The translations under genes were made by a program, and so were the position numbers. Shown here in pieces: positions 8,880 through 16,229 of a DNA stretch of 64,000 nucleotides. Positions within the stretch are counted from its first letter, which is position 1. Each line of letters opens with the position of its first letter. Source of the DNA: Janthinobacterium violaceinigrum (lineage in GTDB: Bacteria > Pseudomonadota > Gammaproteobacteria > Burkholderiales > Burkholderiaceae_D); the NCBI RefSeq assembly GCF_009208555.1, contig NZ_WFLI01000002.1:1-64000 (forward strand), in the 5' to 3' direction. The notes beneath the pieces were generated by a model. That model saw only the letters and a program-made list of their open reading frames with translations, searched no databases and was not told the origin of the DNA.

Positions 8880-9541
8880 TTTGCTTGCTTGCCTTTCGGT
8901 TCGGGAGTGCCGGTGGTGGCCGGGGCGGGCACGGGTTTCGGCGCCACGGGCGTGGAGACGCGCACGGCCGGCGGCGCTTTCAGCCACCACAGGGGGCCGT
9001 AGTTGCAATACGTGGGCACGACCTGGCCATCGGCCACCGTGCGGTACATCAGCGCTTCCGCATACGCGACGACGATGGATTTCGTGCCCTGCGCCCCGTT
9101 GCCGGCGACGGTGCCCGTGTACCAGGCGGCCACGATGGCCAGCGTCAGCTCGCGCAGTCCAGGATCGGCGGCAGTGGCGGCGGCCAGCAGCGCCTTGGCT
9201 TCCTGGCCCGTGACGAGCAGCGCGCCCAGCTGCAGCAGGCGCTCGGCAAAGCCGGGCACGTTCGTGCGCATGGCTTGCTCGATGCGGGCCGCCGTGTCGG
9301 CGGACAGATCGCGGTGGCCCGTGATCGTTTGCGACACCGTGTAGAACAGCATGGTGGCAGGCGCCGGTCCGCTGGCAGGAACGCTGGCCGGCGCCTGCAT
9401 GGCGGCCGACAGGGGATTGCTCCAGAAGCCGGCCTGCGCCAGCAAGGCGGCCAGGCCGATCAGGGCGTGGCGGCGGCTGATGCGGGGAAGAGAGGGAGAT
9501 GCTGCAGGTGCTACAGATGCTTCGCTGCCTGGATGGTTCAT
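8876..9541 (-). CDS. small subunit of the membrane dehydrogenase, with Tat signal
   Basis: 221 residues with a twin-arginine signal (SRRHALIGLAALLAQAG) after a 20-residue extension. The mature part resembles gluconate 2-dehydrogenase subunit 3 / sorbitol dehydrogenase small subunits, with the conserved aromatic end VPTYCNYGPLWWLKAP. A Pro-rich tail follows. These subunits bind the flavoprotein and carry it folded through the Tat pathway to the periplasm. It is the first gene of the three-gene operon, followed by the GMC and cytochrome genes with ATGA overlaps. Confidence 0.85.
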   Translation of the reverse strand: MNHPGSEASVAPAASPSLPRISRRHALIGLAALLAQAGFWSNPLSAAMQAPASVPASGPAPATMLFYTVSQTITGHRDLSADTAARIEQAMRTNVPGFAERLLQLGALLVTGQEAKALLAAATAADPGLRELTLAIVAAWYTGTVAGNGAQGTKSIVVAYAEALMYRTVADGQVVPTYCNYGPLWWLKAPPAVRVSTPVAPKPVPAPATTGTPEPKGKQAK

Positions 9542-9631
9542 GACGAGACTCCCGCAAGACTTATTGTTTTGTTGACTTGGATGGTTGCGTTAAATCGCAT
9601 TTGAGCAAATGCAATTCGTCTCGTCATTATC

Positions 9632-9669
9632 CTACATAAATAAATTGTTTGCCAATGTAGTATTACTAC
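9632..9669. promoter_or_regulatory. AT-rich inverted repeats between dehydrogenase operon and methyltransferase gene
   Basis: CTACAT (9632-9637) pairs with ATGTAG (9655-9660). An overlapping near-palindrome GTAGT-ATT-ACTAC spans 9657-9669. They lie downstream of the methyltransferase stop and upstream of the dehydrogenase operon start, both on the minus strand. They may be an operator or an imperfect terminator; there is no long T-run. Confidence 0.35.
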
Positions 9670-9684
9670 TGGGAATCGCCTTGC

Positions 9685-10674
9685 CTATTCCGGCGTTGAT
9701 TCCCCGTTTGCGCGCAGGCGAAATCCCAGTCCCGGCTGCCCGCCCAGGCGGTAATGGAAATCGAGCACGCTGCCGCCAGCCAGGGTGGGCTTGCCCGGCA
9801 AAGGCAGGGGCAGGTTCAGGCTGCACTCATGGTCGCCCAGGACGATGTCGCCATGCACGCGGATGCGCGTCAGCAGGCGCGGCGCCTGTTCCAGCACATC
9901 GGGCAGGCGGATGCTGGCGGCCGGCAAGCTGTCGCCCTCTTCGTCCTGCCAGGCGCGCAAGGCGTCCGCATCGAGGGCAAACACGCGGCCCCAGTCCGTA
10001 CACGGCTCGCCGGGGTTGCGCCGGTCCAGGCCCAGGTGGACCGTGACGGCCGCCGGCAAAAGCACCGCCGACGGCGCTTGCGCGTGCAGGTTGCGCAGGA
10101 TCGCCACCTGCGGCTCCTTGCCCAGTGCCGTATTCATGGTTTCGCTGACGATCACGTCCGGCATGGCGCCGGCAGGAATGCGGTAGGCGGCCGCGTCGGC
10201 GCAAATGTAGTCCGCCACATGGCCCTCCAGGCCCAGGATTGCAATCAGTTCGCGCGCATAGGCCAGGGTTTCGGCGTGCACGTCGAGGATGGCAAACTGC
10301 ACCTGGCTGGCACCGAGCACCGCCATCACCGGCAAGGCCAGCAAGGCAAACGGCCCGCAACCCGCATACAGCACGCGCACGGGCCGCCCGCTATCCGGCT
10401 GCTGGCGCACGGCCAAGGCCAGGCCCTGGATGAAAGCGGCGCTGCGGTACGGTTCGCGCGCGCACATGCCCGCCTGCACGGGCGAGATGGCCCAGCCGCT
10501 GGGCAGGAAGCTTTCGCCATCGCGCAAGCCGGCCTGGCCGTCCATGGACAGGCGCGAATGCCGCTCGACGAGCTGGCGCAGGCGCACCGTTTCGCCGACC
10601 AGGCTTGCCAGGGATCGCTGCGGATCGCACAGGGCGGCAGCGATGGCGGCCAGTTCCGCTTGTGCCGGCGTCAT
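9685..10674 (-). CDS. class I SAM-dependent methyltransferase, PRMT-like
   Basis: 329 residues from the ATG at 10674. The SAM-binding motif I VLYAGCGPFALLALP (about residues 102-116) is followed by the acidic residue Asp131 in FAILDVHAETL and by DYICADA (about 155-161). The segment VIVSETMNTALGKEPQ (about 175-190) resembles the glutamate-bearing motif of protein arginine methyltransferases, with a beta-barrel-like C-terminus (VTVHLGLDRRN, LDFHYRLGG). Its substrate is unknown. It is divergent from the GNAT-hydroxylase-sulfotransferase operon. A nucleic-acid or small-molecule methyltransferase role remains possible. Confidence 0.8.
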   Translation of the reverse strand: MTPAQAELAAIAAALCDPQRSLASLVGETVRLRQLVERHSRLSMDGQAGLRDGESFLPSGWAISPVQAGMCAREPYRSAAFIQGLALAVRQQPDSGRPVRVLYAGCGPFALLALPVMAVLGASQVQFAILDVHAETLAYARELIAILGLEGHVADYICADAAAYRIPAGAMPDVIVSETMNTALGKEPQVAILRNLHAQAPSAVLLPAAVTVHLGLDRRNPGEPCTDWGRVFALDADALRAWQDEEGDSLPAASIRLPDVLEQAPRLLTRIRVHGDIVLGDHECSLNLPLPLPGKPTLAGGSVLDFHYRLGGQPGLGFRLRANGESTPE

Positions 10675-10831
10675 GCGCAACCCCGCTGGTGGACGATGGT
10701 GCAGACAGGATGCATGTCGATCTTTCTTGAAATGATTGCAAGCTTGCTTAAAAATTGGCAGCATAGCAAATAAGTAAATGCCTGTGGCCGTCGTTGGCAT
10801 ATTCACCAATCCACCATGAAGCGGAGCATCG

Positions 10832-11347
10832 ATGCACTCTCTGACCTTAGCCCTCCTTGACACGCTGCCCGCCCCCTATCGCTTGCGGCTGCAGCACGAG
10901 GAAGACGAGGCCTTCGCCGCCGCGCTGTACGGCGCCACGCGCGATGACCTGCGCCAGATGCCGGCCGAGCCCGCCTTTATCGAACAATTGATCGCCATGC
11001 AGCGGCGCATGCAGTCGCACGGTTACCGGCAGAGCTTTCCGCAAGCAGCCTACCTGGTGTTGCAACAAGACAACATCTCCATCGGCAGGCTCGTCATCGA
11101 GCGGTGCGACGCGGTGCTGCACCTGGTCGATATTGCCGTGCTGCCCGAGGTGCGGGGCCAGGGCGCAGCCAGCATCGTGCTGCGCGGCCTGCAGGCGCTG
11201 GCCGAGGCGCAGCAACTGGCGATCCACCTGAGCGTCAACCGCAACAACGGGGGCGCGCGCAAGCTGTATCTGCGGCTGGGATTTCAAGTGCAGGGGGAAA
11301 ACGAGGTGCAGGAGCATCTGGTATGGAGCGCGACGCCATGCCGCTGA
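10832..11347 (+). CDS. GNAT family N-acetyltransferase
   Basis: 171 residues. The acetyl-CoA binding motif A is seen as DIAVLPEVRGQGAASIVLRG (about residues 98-117), followed by the motif B-like LSVNRNNGGARKLYLRLGF. It is the first gene of a three-gene run in which each downstream gene overlaps the one before. It could acetylate a small molecule, antibiotic or protein amino group, and the substrate is not evident. The neighbouring modification-type enzymes suggest a shared pathway, which is inference. Confidence 0.9.
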   Translation: MHSLTLALLDTLPAPYRLRLQHEEDEAFAAALYGATRDDLRQMPAEPAFIEQLIAMQRRMQSHGYRQSFPQAAYLVLQQDNISIGRLVIERCDAVLHLVDIAVLPEVRGQGAASIVLRGLQALAEAQQLAIHLSVNRNNGGARKLYLRLGFQVQGENEVQEHLVWSATPCR

Positions 11348-12060
11348 TCAAGACGCCCAGCGCCTGGCTGCGCTTGCCGCTGGCATTCGACGTGGCGCGC
11401 ATGCAGCACGACTGCAGCCAGTTCGGGGCAAGCGACTGGATCAGCCACTTCAACACGGGCGCCTATGACAGCGGCTGGAGCTGCGTGCCGCTGCGCTCGC
11501 CCGGTGGCGACGCCGGCCACATCGTGCCCGTCGACGGCGCGCACTACGCGGATACGCCGCAACTGGGGCGCTGCCCCTACCTGCGCGAAGTGCTCGCCCG
11601 TTTCGAGTGCGACACGCGCGCCGTGCGCCTGATGGCGCTCGAGCCGGGCGCCATCATCCGCGCGCACCGCGACGCGGGCACGGCGCTGGCCGACGGCTTG
11701 ACGCGCATCCACATCCCCATCCACACGTCGCCGCAGGTGGTGTTCAGCATCGATGGCGAGACCGTGCATTTTACGGCCGGGCACGCCTGGTACATGGATG
11801 CCAGCTGCCTGCACGCCGTGCACAACCGGGGCATGACGCCGCGCATCCACCTCGTGCTTGACTGCATCACCAACGGCTGGCTGGAAGCGCTGTTCGCTGC
11901 CGCCGGTTTCGTGCCGAAGGCACTGCCCAAGTACGGCGACGCCAACATCCATGACGGCAATGTGCATGCCATCATTGCGCAGCTGCGCGCGGCCCCGACG
12001 CCGGCCTCGCTGGCGCTGGCTAGCGAACTGGCGGCACTGGCCCCGGGAACGGCCCCATGA
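11323..12060 (+). CDS. aspartyl/asparaginyl beta-hydroxylase domain protein
   Basis: 245 residues, Fe(II)/2-oxoglutarate dioxygenase of the Asp/Asn beta-hydroxylase type. Visible core: IIRAHRDAG with His115, TRIHIPIHTSPQVVF, and AVHNRGMTPRIHLVLD, giving distal His167 and Arg174 that should bind 2-oxoglutarate. There is no signal peptide. The ATG at 11323 is chosen because AGGAG lies nine bases upstream; an in-frame ATG at 11338 is an alternative. It overlaps the GNAT gene by 25 bases and the sulfotransferase start by four (ATGA). It probably hydroxylates a peptide, protein or amino-acid residue. Confidence 0.88.
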   Translation: MERDAMPLIKTPSAWLRLPLAFDVARMQHDCSQFGASDWISHFNTGAYDSGWSCVPLRSPGGDAGHIVPVDGAHYADTPQLGRCPYLREVLARFECDTRAVRLMALEPGAIIRAHRDAGTALADGLTRIHIPIHTSPQVVFSIDGETVHFTAGHAWYMDASCLHAVHNRGMTPRIHLVLDCITNGWLEALFAAAGFVPKALPKYGDANIHDGNVHAIIAQLRAAPTPASLALASELAALAPGTAP

Positions 12061-13091
12061 CGGCCGTGTACGGTCTAGCCCAGCAGGAACAATATCTGGC
12101 CAAGGGCGAAACGCTGGCATGGCATGCCGGCATGGCGATGCGCCACTGGTTTCCCGTGTCTGCCGAACGCGATGCGCAAACGGGCGGCGTCTCCATCTGC
12201 TGGCGCCACTTGGGGCAGCAGCGCTTCACGGACGCGTTCTTTGTCAACACCCTCCAGTGCCAGCAACCCGGCGAGCGCCGCGTCTGCCGCACACCCGCCT
12301 CGGCGCTGGCCAGCATCGGCGACAGCCTGGCGCCCGACGCCTTCATCTTTCACGTGTCGCGCTGCGGCTCGACCCTGCTGACGCAACTGCTGGCCTCGCT
12401 ACCACAATGCATCGTCATGTCCGAGCCGCCCATCATCGACTCGCTGCTGCGCCTGTATCACGACAGCGGCGACGCGGCCGCCTGCGTCACCCTGCTGCGC
12501 CAGGCCATCCTGGCCCTGGGCCAGCGCCGCGCCGGCGAGGAAACGCACTTTGTCATCAAGTTCGACTGCTGGCACATCCACAGCCTGGACCTGCTGCGGC
12601 AAGCCTTTCCCCGCACGCCCTGCCTGTTCCTGTACCGCGAACCGCTGGCCGTGCTGACCTCGCACCAGCGCCAGCGCGGTCCGCAGATGGTGCCCGGCAT
12701 GCTGCACCCGGCACAGCTGCCGCTACCCGCACACCAGCTGGCGCCCGGCGACCTCGACGGCTACACGGGCCTGGTGCTGGCCAGCCTGTTCGACGCCGCC
12801 CGGCCCCCTGCGGCCGCCGGCCAGCTGCAGTTAATGCACTACAAGCAATTGCCGGACATCCTGTTCAGCGACTTGCTGCCCCGCCTCGGCATCGCTCCCG
12901 CGGCCGGGCAATTGCAAACGATGCGCGCACGCGGCGGCCTGCATGCGAAATACGGCACGGCCTTCCACGGCGATCCCCCGGCACCCGCAACGGATGGCCT
13001 TGCAACCATCGCCGCGCGGGTCCAGCCCGGCTATCAGGCCCTGGAAGCGCTGCGGCTGCGCATGGGCCAGGACGGCTGCGCCAGTCCATGA
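12057..13091 (+). CDS. sulfotransferase-like protein
   Basis: 344 residues. The segment FIFHVSRCGSTLLTQ (about residues 96-110) is the PAPS 5'-phosphosulfate binding loop of sulfotransferases, and CLFLYREPLAVLTSH is the typical 3'-phosphate binding strand and helix. The first ~90 residues are an unusual extension. Sulfotransferases with this loop modify carbohydrates, peptides or lipids. It is coupled to the hydroxylase gene by an ATGA overlap and is the last gene in the run. A kinase-like role is less likely because no Walker lysine is present. Confidence 0.82.
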   Translation: MTAVYGLAQQEQYLAKGETLAWHAGMAMRHWFPVSAERDAQTGGVSICWRHLGQQRFTDAFFVNTLQCQQPGERRVCRTPASALASIGDSLAPDAFIFHVSRCGSTLLTQLLASLPQCIVMSEPPIIDSLLRLYHDSGDAAACVTLLRQAILALGQRRAGEETHFVIKFDCWHIHSLDLLRQAFPRTPCLFLYREPLAVLTSHQRQRGPQMVPGMLHPAQLPLPAHQLAPGDLDGYTGLVLASLFDAARPPAAAGQLQLMHYKQLPDILFSDLLPRLGIAPAAGQLQTMRARGGLHAKYGTAFHGDPPAPATDGLATIAARVQPGYQALEALRLRMGQDGCASP

Positions 13092-13240
13092 TTTTTTATA
13101 CGGCCAGCTATCTGGCGAGGAGGTTTTTCGACGTACCCGAGGAGACCATGCCGGGCAGATGAGCCTGGCGTGCCATTGCAGCTGTTCCCATGCGGCGCGT
13201 CATGCGCCAGTGCAACCAACCTGAAACTGATCATCAGACC

Positions 13241-14221
13241 ATGATAAAAAAAATGACATACGCAGTTTTCCTTGCCGCCCTGATTCCCTTCTACGGATGC
13301 CAGGCGCAAGCGATGCCGGACGCGAAACCCGCCGCCACGGAAGTCACCACCACCCTGACGCCCGACATTGGCGGCATCAAGCAGGTTCTGGAAATCAAGA
13401 CCGACGACGTGAGCAAACCCGTCCTCCTGTTCCTGTCCGGCGGGCCGGGAAGCTCCATGATCAAGGGCGCCGATTCTTTTACCAATGCCTTGAAAAACAG
13501 ATTCACGCTGGTCCAGTGGGACCAGCGCGATGCCGGGAAAACATTGAAACTGAATCCATCCCCCGTCCAGCCGTCCGTCGCGCAGATGGAGCAGGATACG
13601 TACCAAGTCATACAATTCCTGCGCAAGGAATTCAAGCAGGAAAAAATATACTTGCTGGGCAGCTCCTGGGGCAACGTCCTGGGCTTTTATATCGTCAGGA
13701 ATCACCCGGAACTGCTGCATGCCTATTTCGCCTCCAATCCTGTCGTGAGCCAGCTGGAAAGCGAGAAAGAATTGCTGCAAGCCTTGAAAGTGCATTTCAA
13801 GGACAATGCCGTCGCCAGCCAGGAACTGGGCAGCATCAGCTTCCCGTTCACGAGTGACGAAAGCATGTTTTATTTACGGAAATGGCTTTTTTACAAGGAC
13901 GGCAAGGAATTTGCCACGAGCCCCGCTTTCAAGACGGGCTTTCTTCAATGGTCACAAACCTGGTCGCCGGTGTGGAACGAGGTCATGAAGATAGACCTGC
14001 CCAAGACCTTGCAGAGCGTTGACTGCCCCGTGTATTTCTTCGTGGGCAAAAACGATATCCAGACCTCGACCAGGATCACGCAAGAGTATTTCGAGACATT
14101 GAAGGCGCCAAAGAAGGGGCTGTTCTTGTTTGACCATTCCGGCCATCAAATTCACCAGGATGAGCCTGTAAAGTTTCAGGAAGCCATCATCAAGACCCTG
14201 GATACGACGGCCAAGTCCTGA
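13241..14221 (+). CDS. exported alpha/beta hydrolase, proline iminopeptidase-like
   Basis: 326 residues from the ATG at 13241. The N-terminus MIKKMTYAVFLAALIPFYGC is a signal peptide, possibly a lipoprotein signal with Cys20. The motif LSGGPGSS is the HGGPG-type oxyanion loop of the S33 peptidase family. The nucleophile elbow is GSSWGN, the acid probably Asp in VGKNDIQ, and the base His in DHSGHQIHQDEP. The codon and base composition looks AT-richer than its neighbours, hinting at acquisition. It is a likely periplasmic aminopeptidase or esterase with unproven substrate. Confidence 0.82.
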   Translation: MIKKMTYAVFLAALIPFYGCQAQAMPDAKPAATEVTTTLTPDIGGIKQVLEIKTDDVSKPVLLFLSGGPGSSMIKGADSFTNALKNRFTLVQWDQRDAGKTLKLNPSPVQPSVAQMEQDTYQVIQFLRKEFKQEKIYLLGSSWGNVLGFYIVRNHPELLHAYFASNPVVSQLESEKELLQALKVHFKDNAVASQELGSISFPFTSDESMFYLRKWLFYKDGKEFATSPAFKTGFLQWSQTWSPVWNEVMKIDLPKTLQSVDCPVYFFVGKNDIQTSTRITQEYFETLKAPKKGLFLFDHSGHQIHQDEPVKFQEAIIKTLDTTAKS

Positions 14222-14233
14222 CACGATGCCCCG

Positions 14234-14995
14234 TCACCGGGCGCCGTTTCCGGCAGCCGGCACGCTGGCCGGCGCATTGCCGGCCTCGTCGCCGGCCATG
14301 CCGGCCGCGGCCTGGCGGATCAGCGACGCCACCGCATGGACTTGCGAAATGTAAATGGCATGGCTGCCGACAACTTCGACCACCTTCGCGCCCGCGCGTG
14401 CGGCCATCTCGCGCTGCATCGCCGGGACAATCATCCTGTCCTCGGTGGCGACCAGATACCAGCTGGGCTTGTTCCTCCACGCTGGCGCGCCGACCACGCC
14501 CGTCAAGGCAGGCATCCCCCAGGGCACTTGCGATGCCGCCATGAAGCGGGCGTGGTCCCAAGGCACATCGGCGGCAAAGGCTGCCGCAAATTTTTTCTCA
14601 TCGAGCAACAGGAAGCCATCCCGTGGCGGCAAGATCGGCGGTACCGGTGCGCCGGGCGGGGCATGCTTCAGCAAGGAATCGACGGATTCACCTTGATCCG
14701 GCACGAATGCCGCAATGTAGACCAGAGCCTTGACCTTGGGATCGTTGCCCGCCTGCGTGACCACGGCGCCACCATACGAATGGCCGACCAGCAGCACGGG
14801 CCCGGGCGCCGCCGCGATGACCCGCTGCGTCGCGGCCACGTCGTCCGCCAGCGACAGCGTTGGATTTTGCACAATGGAAACGCGACAGCCTTCGTCACGC
14901 AGTGCCCGATAGACGCCTTCCCAGCCCGAGCCATCGACAAAGCCGCCATGCACGAGCACGATCGTTGCCGACCCAGCATTTGTAATGTCATCCAT
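14234..14995 (-). CDS. alpha/beta hydrolase, salicylate-esterase/EstC-like
   Basis: 253 residues from the ATG at 14995, chosen because GGGGAGG lies just upstream; the frame stays open further upstream without a good site. Motifs are LVHGGFVDGSGW near the N-terminus, the nucleophile elbow GHSYGG, the acid in ATEDRMI and the base in VGSHAIYIS. This pattern fits the family of small plant-esterase-like hydrolases common in Proteobacteria. The enzyme is cytoplasmic. It converges on the S33-type hydrolase with 12 bases between. The substrate is unknown. Confidence 0.85.
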   Translation of the reverse strand: MDDITNAGSATIVLVHGGFVDGSGWEGVYRALRDEGCRVSIVQNPTLSLADDVAATQRVIAAAPGPVLLVGHSYGGAVVTQAGNDPKVKALVYIAAFVPDQGESVDSLLKHAPPGAPVPPILPPRDGFLLLDEKKFAAAFAADVPWDHARFMAASQVPWGMPALTGVVGAPAWRNKPSWYLVATEDRMIVPAMQREMAARAGAKVVEVVGSHAIYISQVHAVASLIRQAAAGMAGDEAGNAPASVPAAGNGAR

Positions 14996-15148
14996 GCCAG
15001 CCTCCCCAGGAAGTTGCAATGCGGGCGATGGCAACATGCCCGCGCCCGGTTCTTCCAGCTTAGTGCCTGACGCCTGGCGCGCCGTGCGCTGGATCAAGCG
15101 TCGGCGCAGCAAAGGTAGCCGGCGCCGACAAACGGGACCCTGAAACGC

Positions 15149-15180
15149 AAAAAGCCCAACCGGTGAAGGCTGGGCTTTTT
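15149..15180 (-). terminator. Rho-independent terminator of tRNA-Asn copy 2
   Basis: AAAAAGCCCA (15149-15158) and TGGGCTTTTT (15171-15180) with a 12-base loop. On the minus strand the stem runs into five T residues. Confidence 0.85.
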
Positions 15181-15194
15181 GCTGCTACGTATTC

Positions 15195-15270
15195 TGGCTC
15201 CCCGACCTGGACTCGAACCAGGGACCTGCGGATTAACAGTCCGTCGCTCTACCAACTGAGCTATCAGGGA
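15195..15270 (-). tRNA. tRNA-Asn(GTT), copy 2
   Basis: 76 nt including CCA, sequence-identical to the copy at 2505-2580, with anticodon GTT in the loop CTGTTAA. It has its own promoter and terminator, and its downstream flank differs from that of the other copies. Confidence 0.97.
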
Positions 15271-15281
15271 AAAGAGGCCGC

Positions 15282-15311
15282 ATTCTATAGGGTAAATTTT
15301 CCGATGTCCAG
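15282..15311 (-). promoter_or_regulatory. promoter of tRNA-Asn copy 2
   Basis: Minus-strand -35 CTGGAC (15306-15311), 18-bp spacer, -10 TAGAAT (15282-15287). One mismatch in the -10 box relative to copies 1, 3 and 4. Confidence 0.6.
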
Positions 15312-15362
15312 ATGTCCCCCGAAAAATGTGTATTTTCCTGGGTTCACGATGCCGGCCGACCG

Positions 15363-15689
15363 TCAGCCGGGATGCTCTTGCGGATAGTAGTCAAAGACCA
15401 GCACACGGCCCAGCCATGGCTTGAGCTGCTCGACAAAGGCCAGGTGGGCCGCATGGGTCAGGTACACGTCGCGCGCGACAGCGTCGTTGAAGGTCAGGGT
15501 GAAGCAATCGGTAAAGCCGTCGTCGAGGCCTTCCGGACTGACGTTCGGCCCCCATTCGAATTGCTGCACGCCAGGAATCCGGTGTTTCAGCTGGGAAAAC
15601 TCATAAACGAGTTCGGCATGCTTGGCAGGCGTGATGCCCTCAAGGAAGTCGCACAGGACGATGTGACGCAAGGCAGAGGTACAAGTCAT
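15363..15689 (-). CDS. Dabb family (stress-responsive A/B barrel) protein
   Basis: 108 residues from the ATG at 15689, which has AGGAG nine bases upstream. The sequence LRHIVLCDFLEGITP, the helix VYEFSQLKHRIPGVQQFEWG, and LTFNDAVARDVYLTHAAHLAFVE are typical of the dimeric ferredoxin-like A/B barrel (Dabb) fold, ending in VFDYYP. Family members include stress proteins and cyclases, and many have no known reaction. It sits between tRNA-Asn copies 2 and 3 in the same orientation. An upstream in-frame extension through the tRNA gene is not credible. Confidence 0.85.
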   Translation of the reverse strand: MTCTSALRHIVLCDFLEGITPAKHAELVYEFSQLKHRIPGVQQFEWGPNVSPEGLDDGFTDCFTLTFNDAVARDVYLTHAAHLAFVEQLKPWLGRVLVFDYYPQEHPG

Positions 15690-15776
15690 GGGAAGGGCTC
15701 CTGAAGTGATGCATTCAGGATAGCGCAAAACGCGATAACGCACCGGCCGGCCCTGCTGGCGGTGCTGGAAAACAAA

Positions 15777-15804
15777 AAAGGCCATGTTTTTCAACATGGC
15801 CTTT
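15777..15804 (-). terminator. Rho-independent terminator of tRNA-Asn copy 3
   Basis: Perfect 12-bp arms AAAGGCCATGTT (15777-15788) and AACATGGCCTTT (15793-15804), four-base loop, followed on the minus strand by a T-rich run. Confidence 0.88.
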
Positions 15805-15811
15805 CGAATTC

Positions 15812-15887
15812 TGGCTCCCCGACCTGGACTCGAACCAGGGACCTGCGGATTAACAGTCCGTCGCTCTACCAACTGAGCTATCAGGGA
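15812..15887 (-). tRNA. tRNA-Asn(GTT), copy 3
   Basis: 76 nt including CCA, sequence-identical to the other three copies, anticodon GTT. It shares with copy 4 the 3' flank GAATTC immediately past the CCA, showing a recent duplication of the tRNA plus flank. Confidence 0.97.
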
Positions 15888-15898
15888 AAAGAGGCCGT

Positions 15899-15928
15899 AT
15901 TATATAGGGCAAGCATGCGGATGTCTAG
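15899..15928 (-). promoter_or_regulatory. promoter of tRNA-Asn copy 3
   Basis: Minus-strand -35 CTAGAC (15923-15928), 18-bp spacer and a perfect -10 TATAAT (15899-15904). Confidence 0.65.
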
Positions 15929-15987
15929 ATTCCCATAGGGAAATTCTTATCTTGCCGCCATGCTTGCGCCGGCGGCGCAAAAACAAA

Positions 15988-16015
15988 AAAGGCCACGTTT
16001 TTCAACGTGGCCTTT
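15988..16015 (-). terminator. Rho-independent terminator of tRNA-Asn copy 4
   Basis: Perfect 12-bp arms AAAGGCCACGTT (15988-15999) and AACGTGGCCTTT (16004-16015) with a four-base loop, then TTTTTTGTTTT-like sequence on the minus strand. It differs from the copy 3 terminator by one compensated base pair. Confidence 0.88.
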
Positions 16016-16022
16016 CGAATTC

Positions 16023-16098
16023 TGGCTCCCCGACCTGGACTCGAACCAGGGACCTGCGGATTAACAGTCCGTCGCTCTACCAACTGAGCTATCAGGGA
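16023..16098 (-). tRNA. tRNA-Asn(GTT), copy 4
   Basis: 76 nt including CCA, sequence-identical to copies 1-3, anticodon GTT. Last of the four in coordinate order, immediately downstream of the aminotransferase gene. Confidence 0.97.
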
Positions 16099-16109
16099 AA
16101 AGAGGCAAT

Positions 16110-16138
16110 ATTATATGTCGCTTATTCCATATTTGCAA
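16110..16138 (-). promoter_or_regulatory. promoter of tRNA-Asn copy 4
   Basis: Minus-strand -35 TTGCAA (16133-16138), 17-bp spacer, perfect -10 TATAAT (16110-16115). Its -35 region differs from the CTGGAC-type box of the other copies. Confidence 0.7.
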
Positions 16139-16229
16139 GACTCAAACTGCATCTCGCCGCATACGGCCATCACCGACTTTCTACTGCCATCAGCGCCGCA
16201 CTTGCATGCAGCGCCGAAGAAGCAAGATC

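Noticed and set aside
9542..9684. Mobile element or transposase remnants in AT-rich spacer
   Set aside because: Only inverted repeats are visible; there is no transposase frame or target-site duplication.
15690..15872. Longer Dabb protein starting upstream of 15689
   Set aside because: The extension would be translated through the terminator and tRNA-Asn copy 3.
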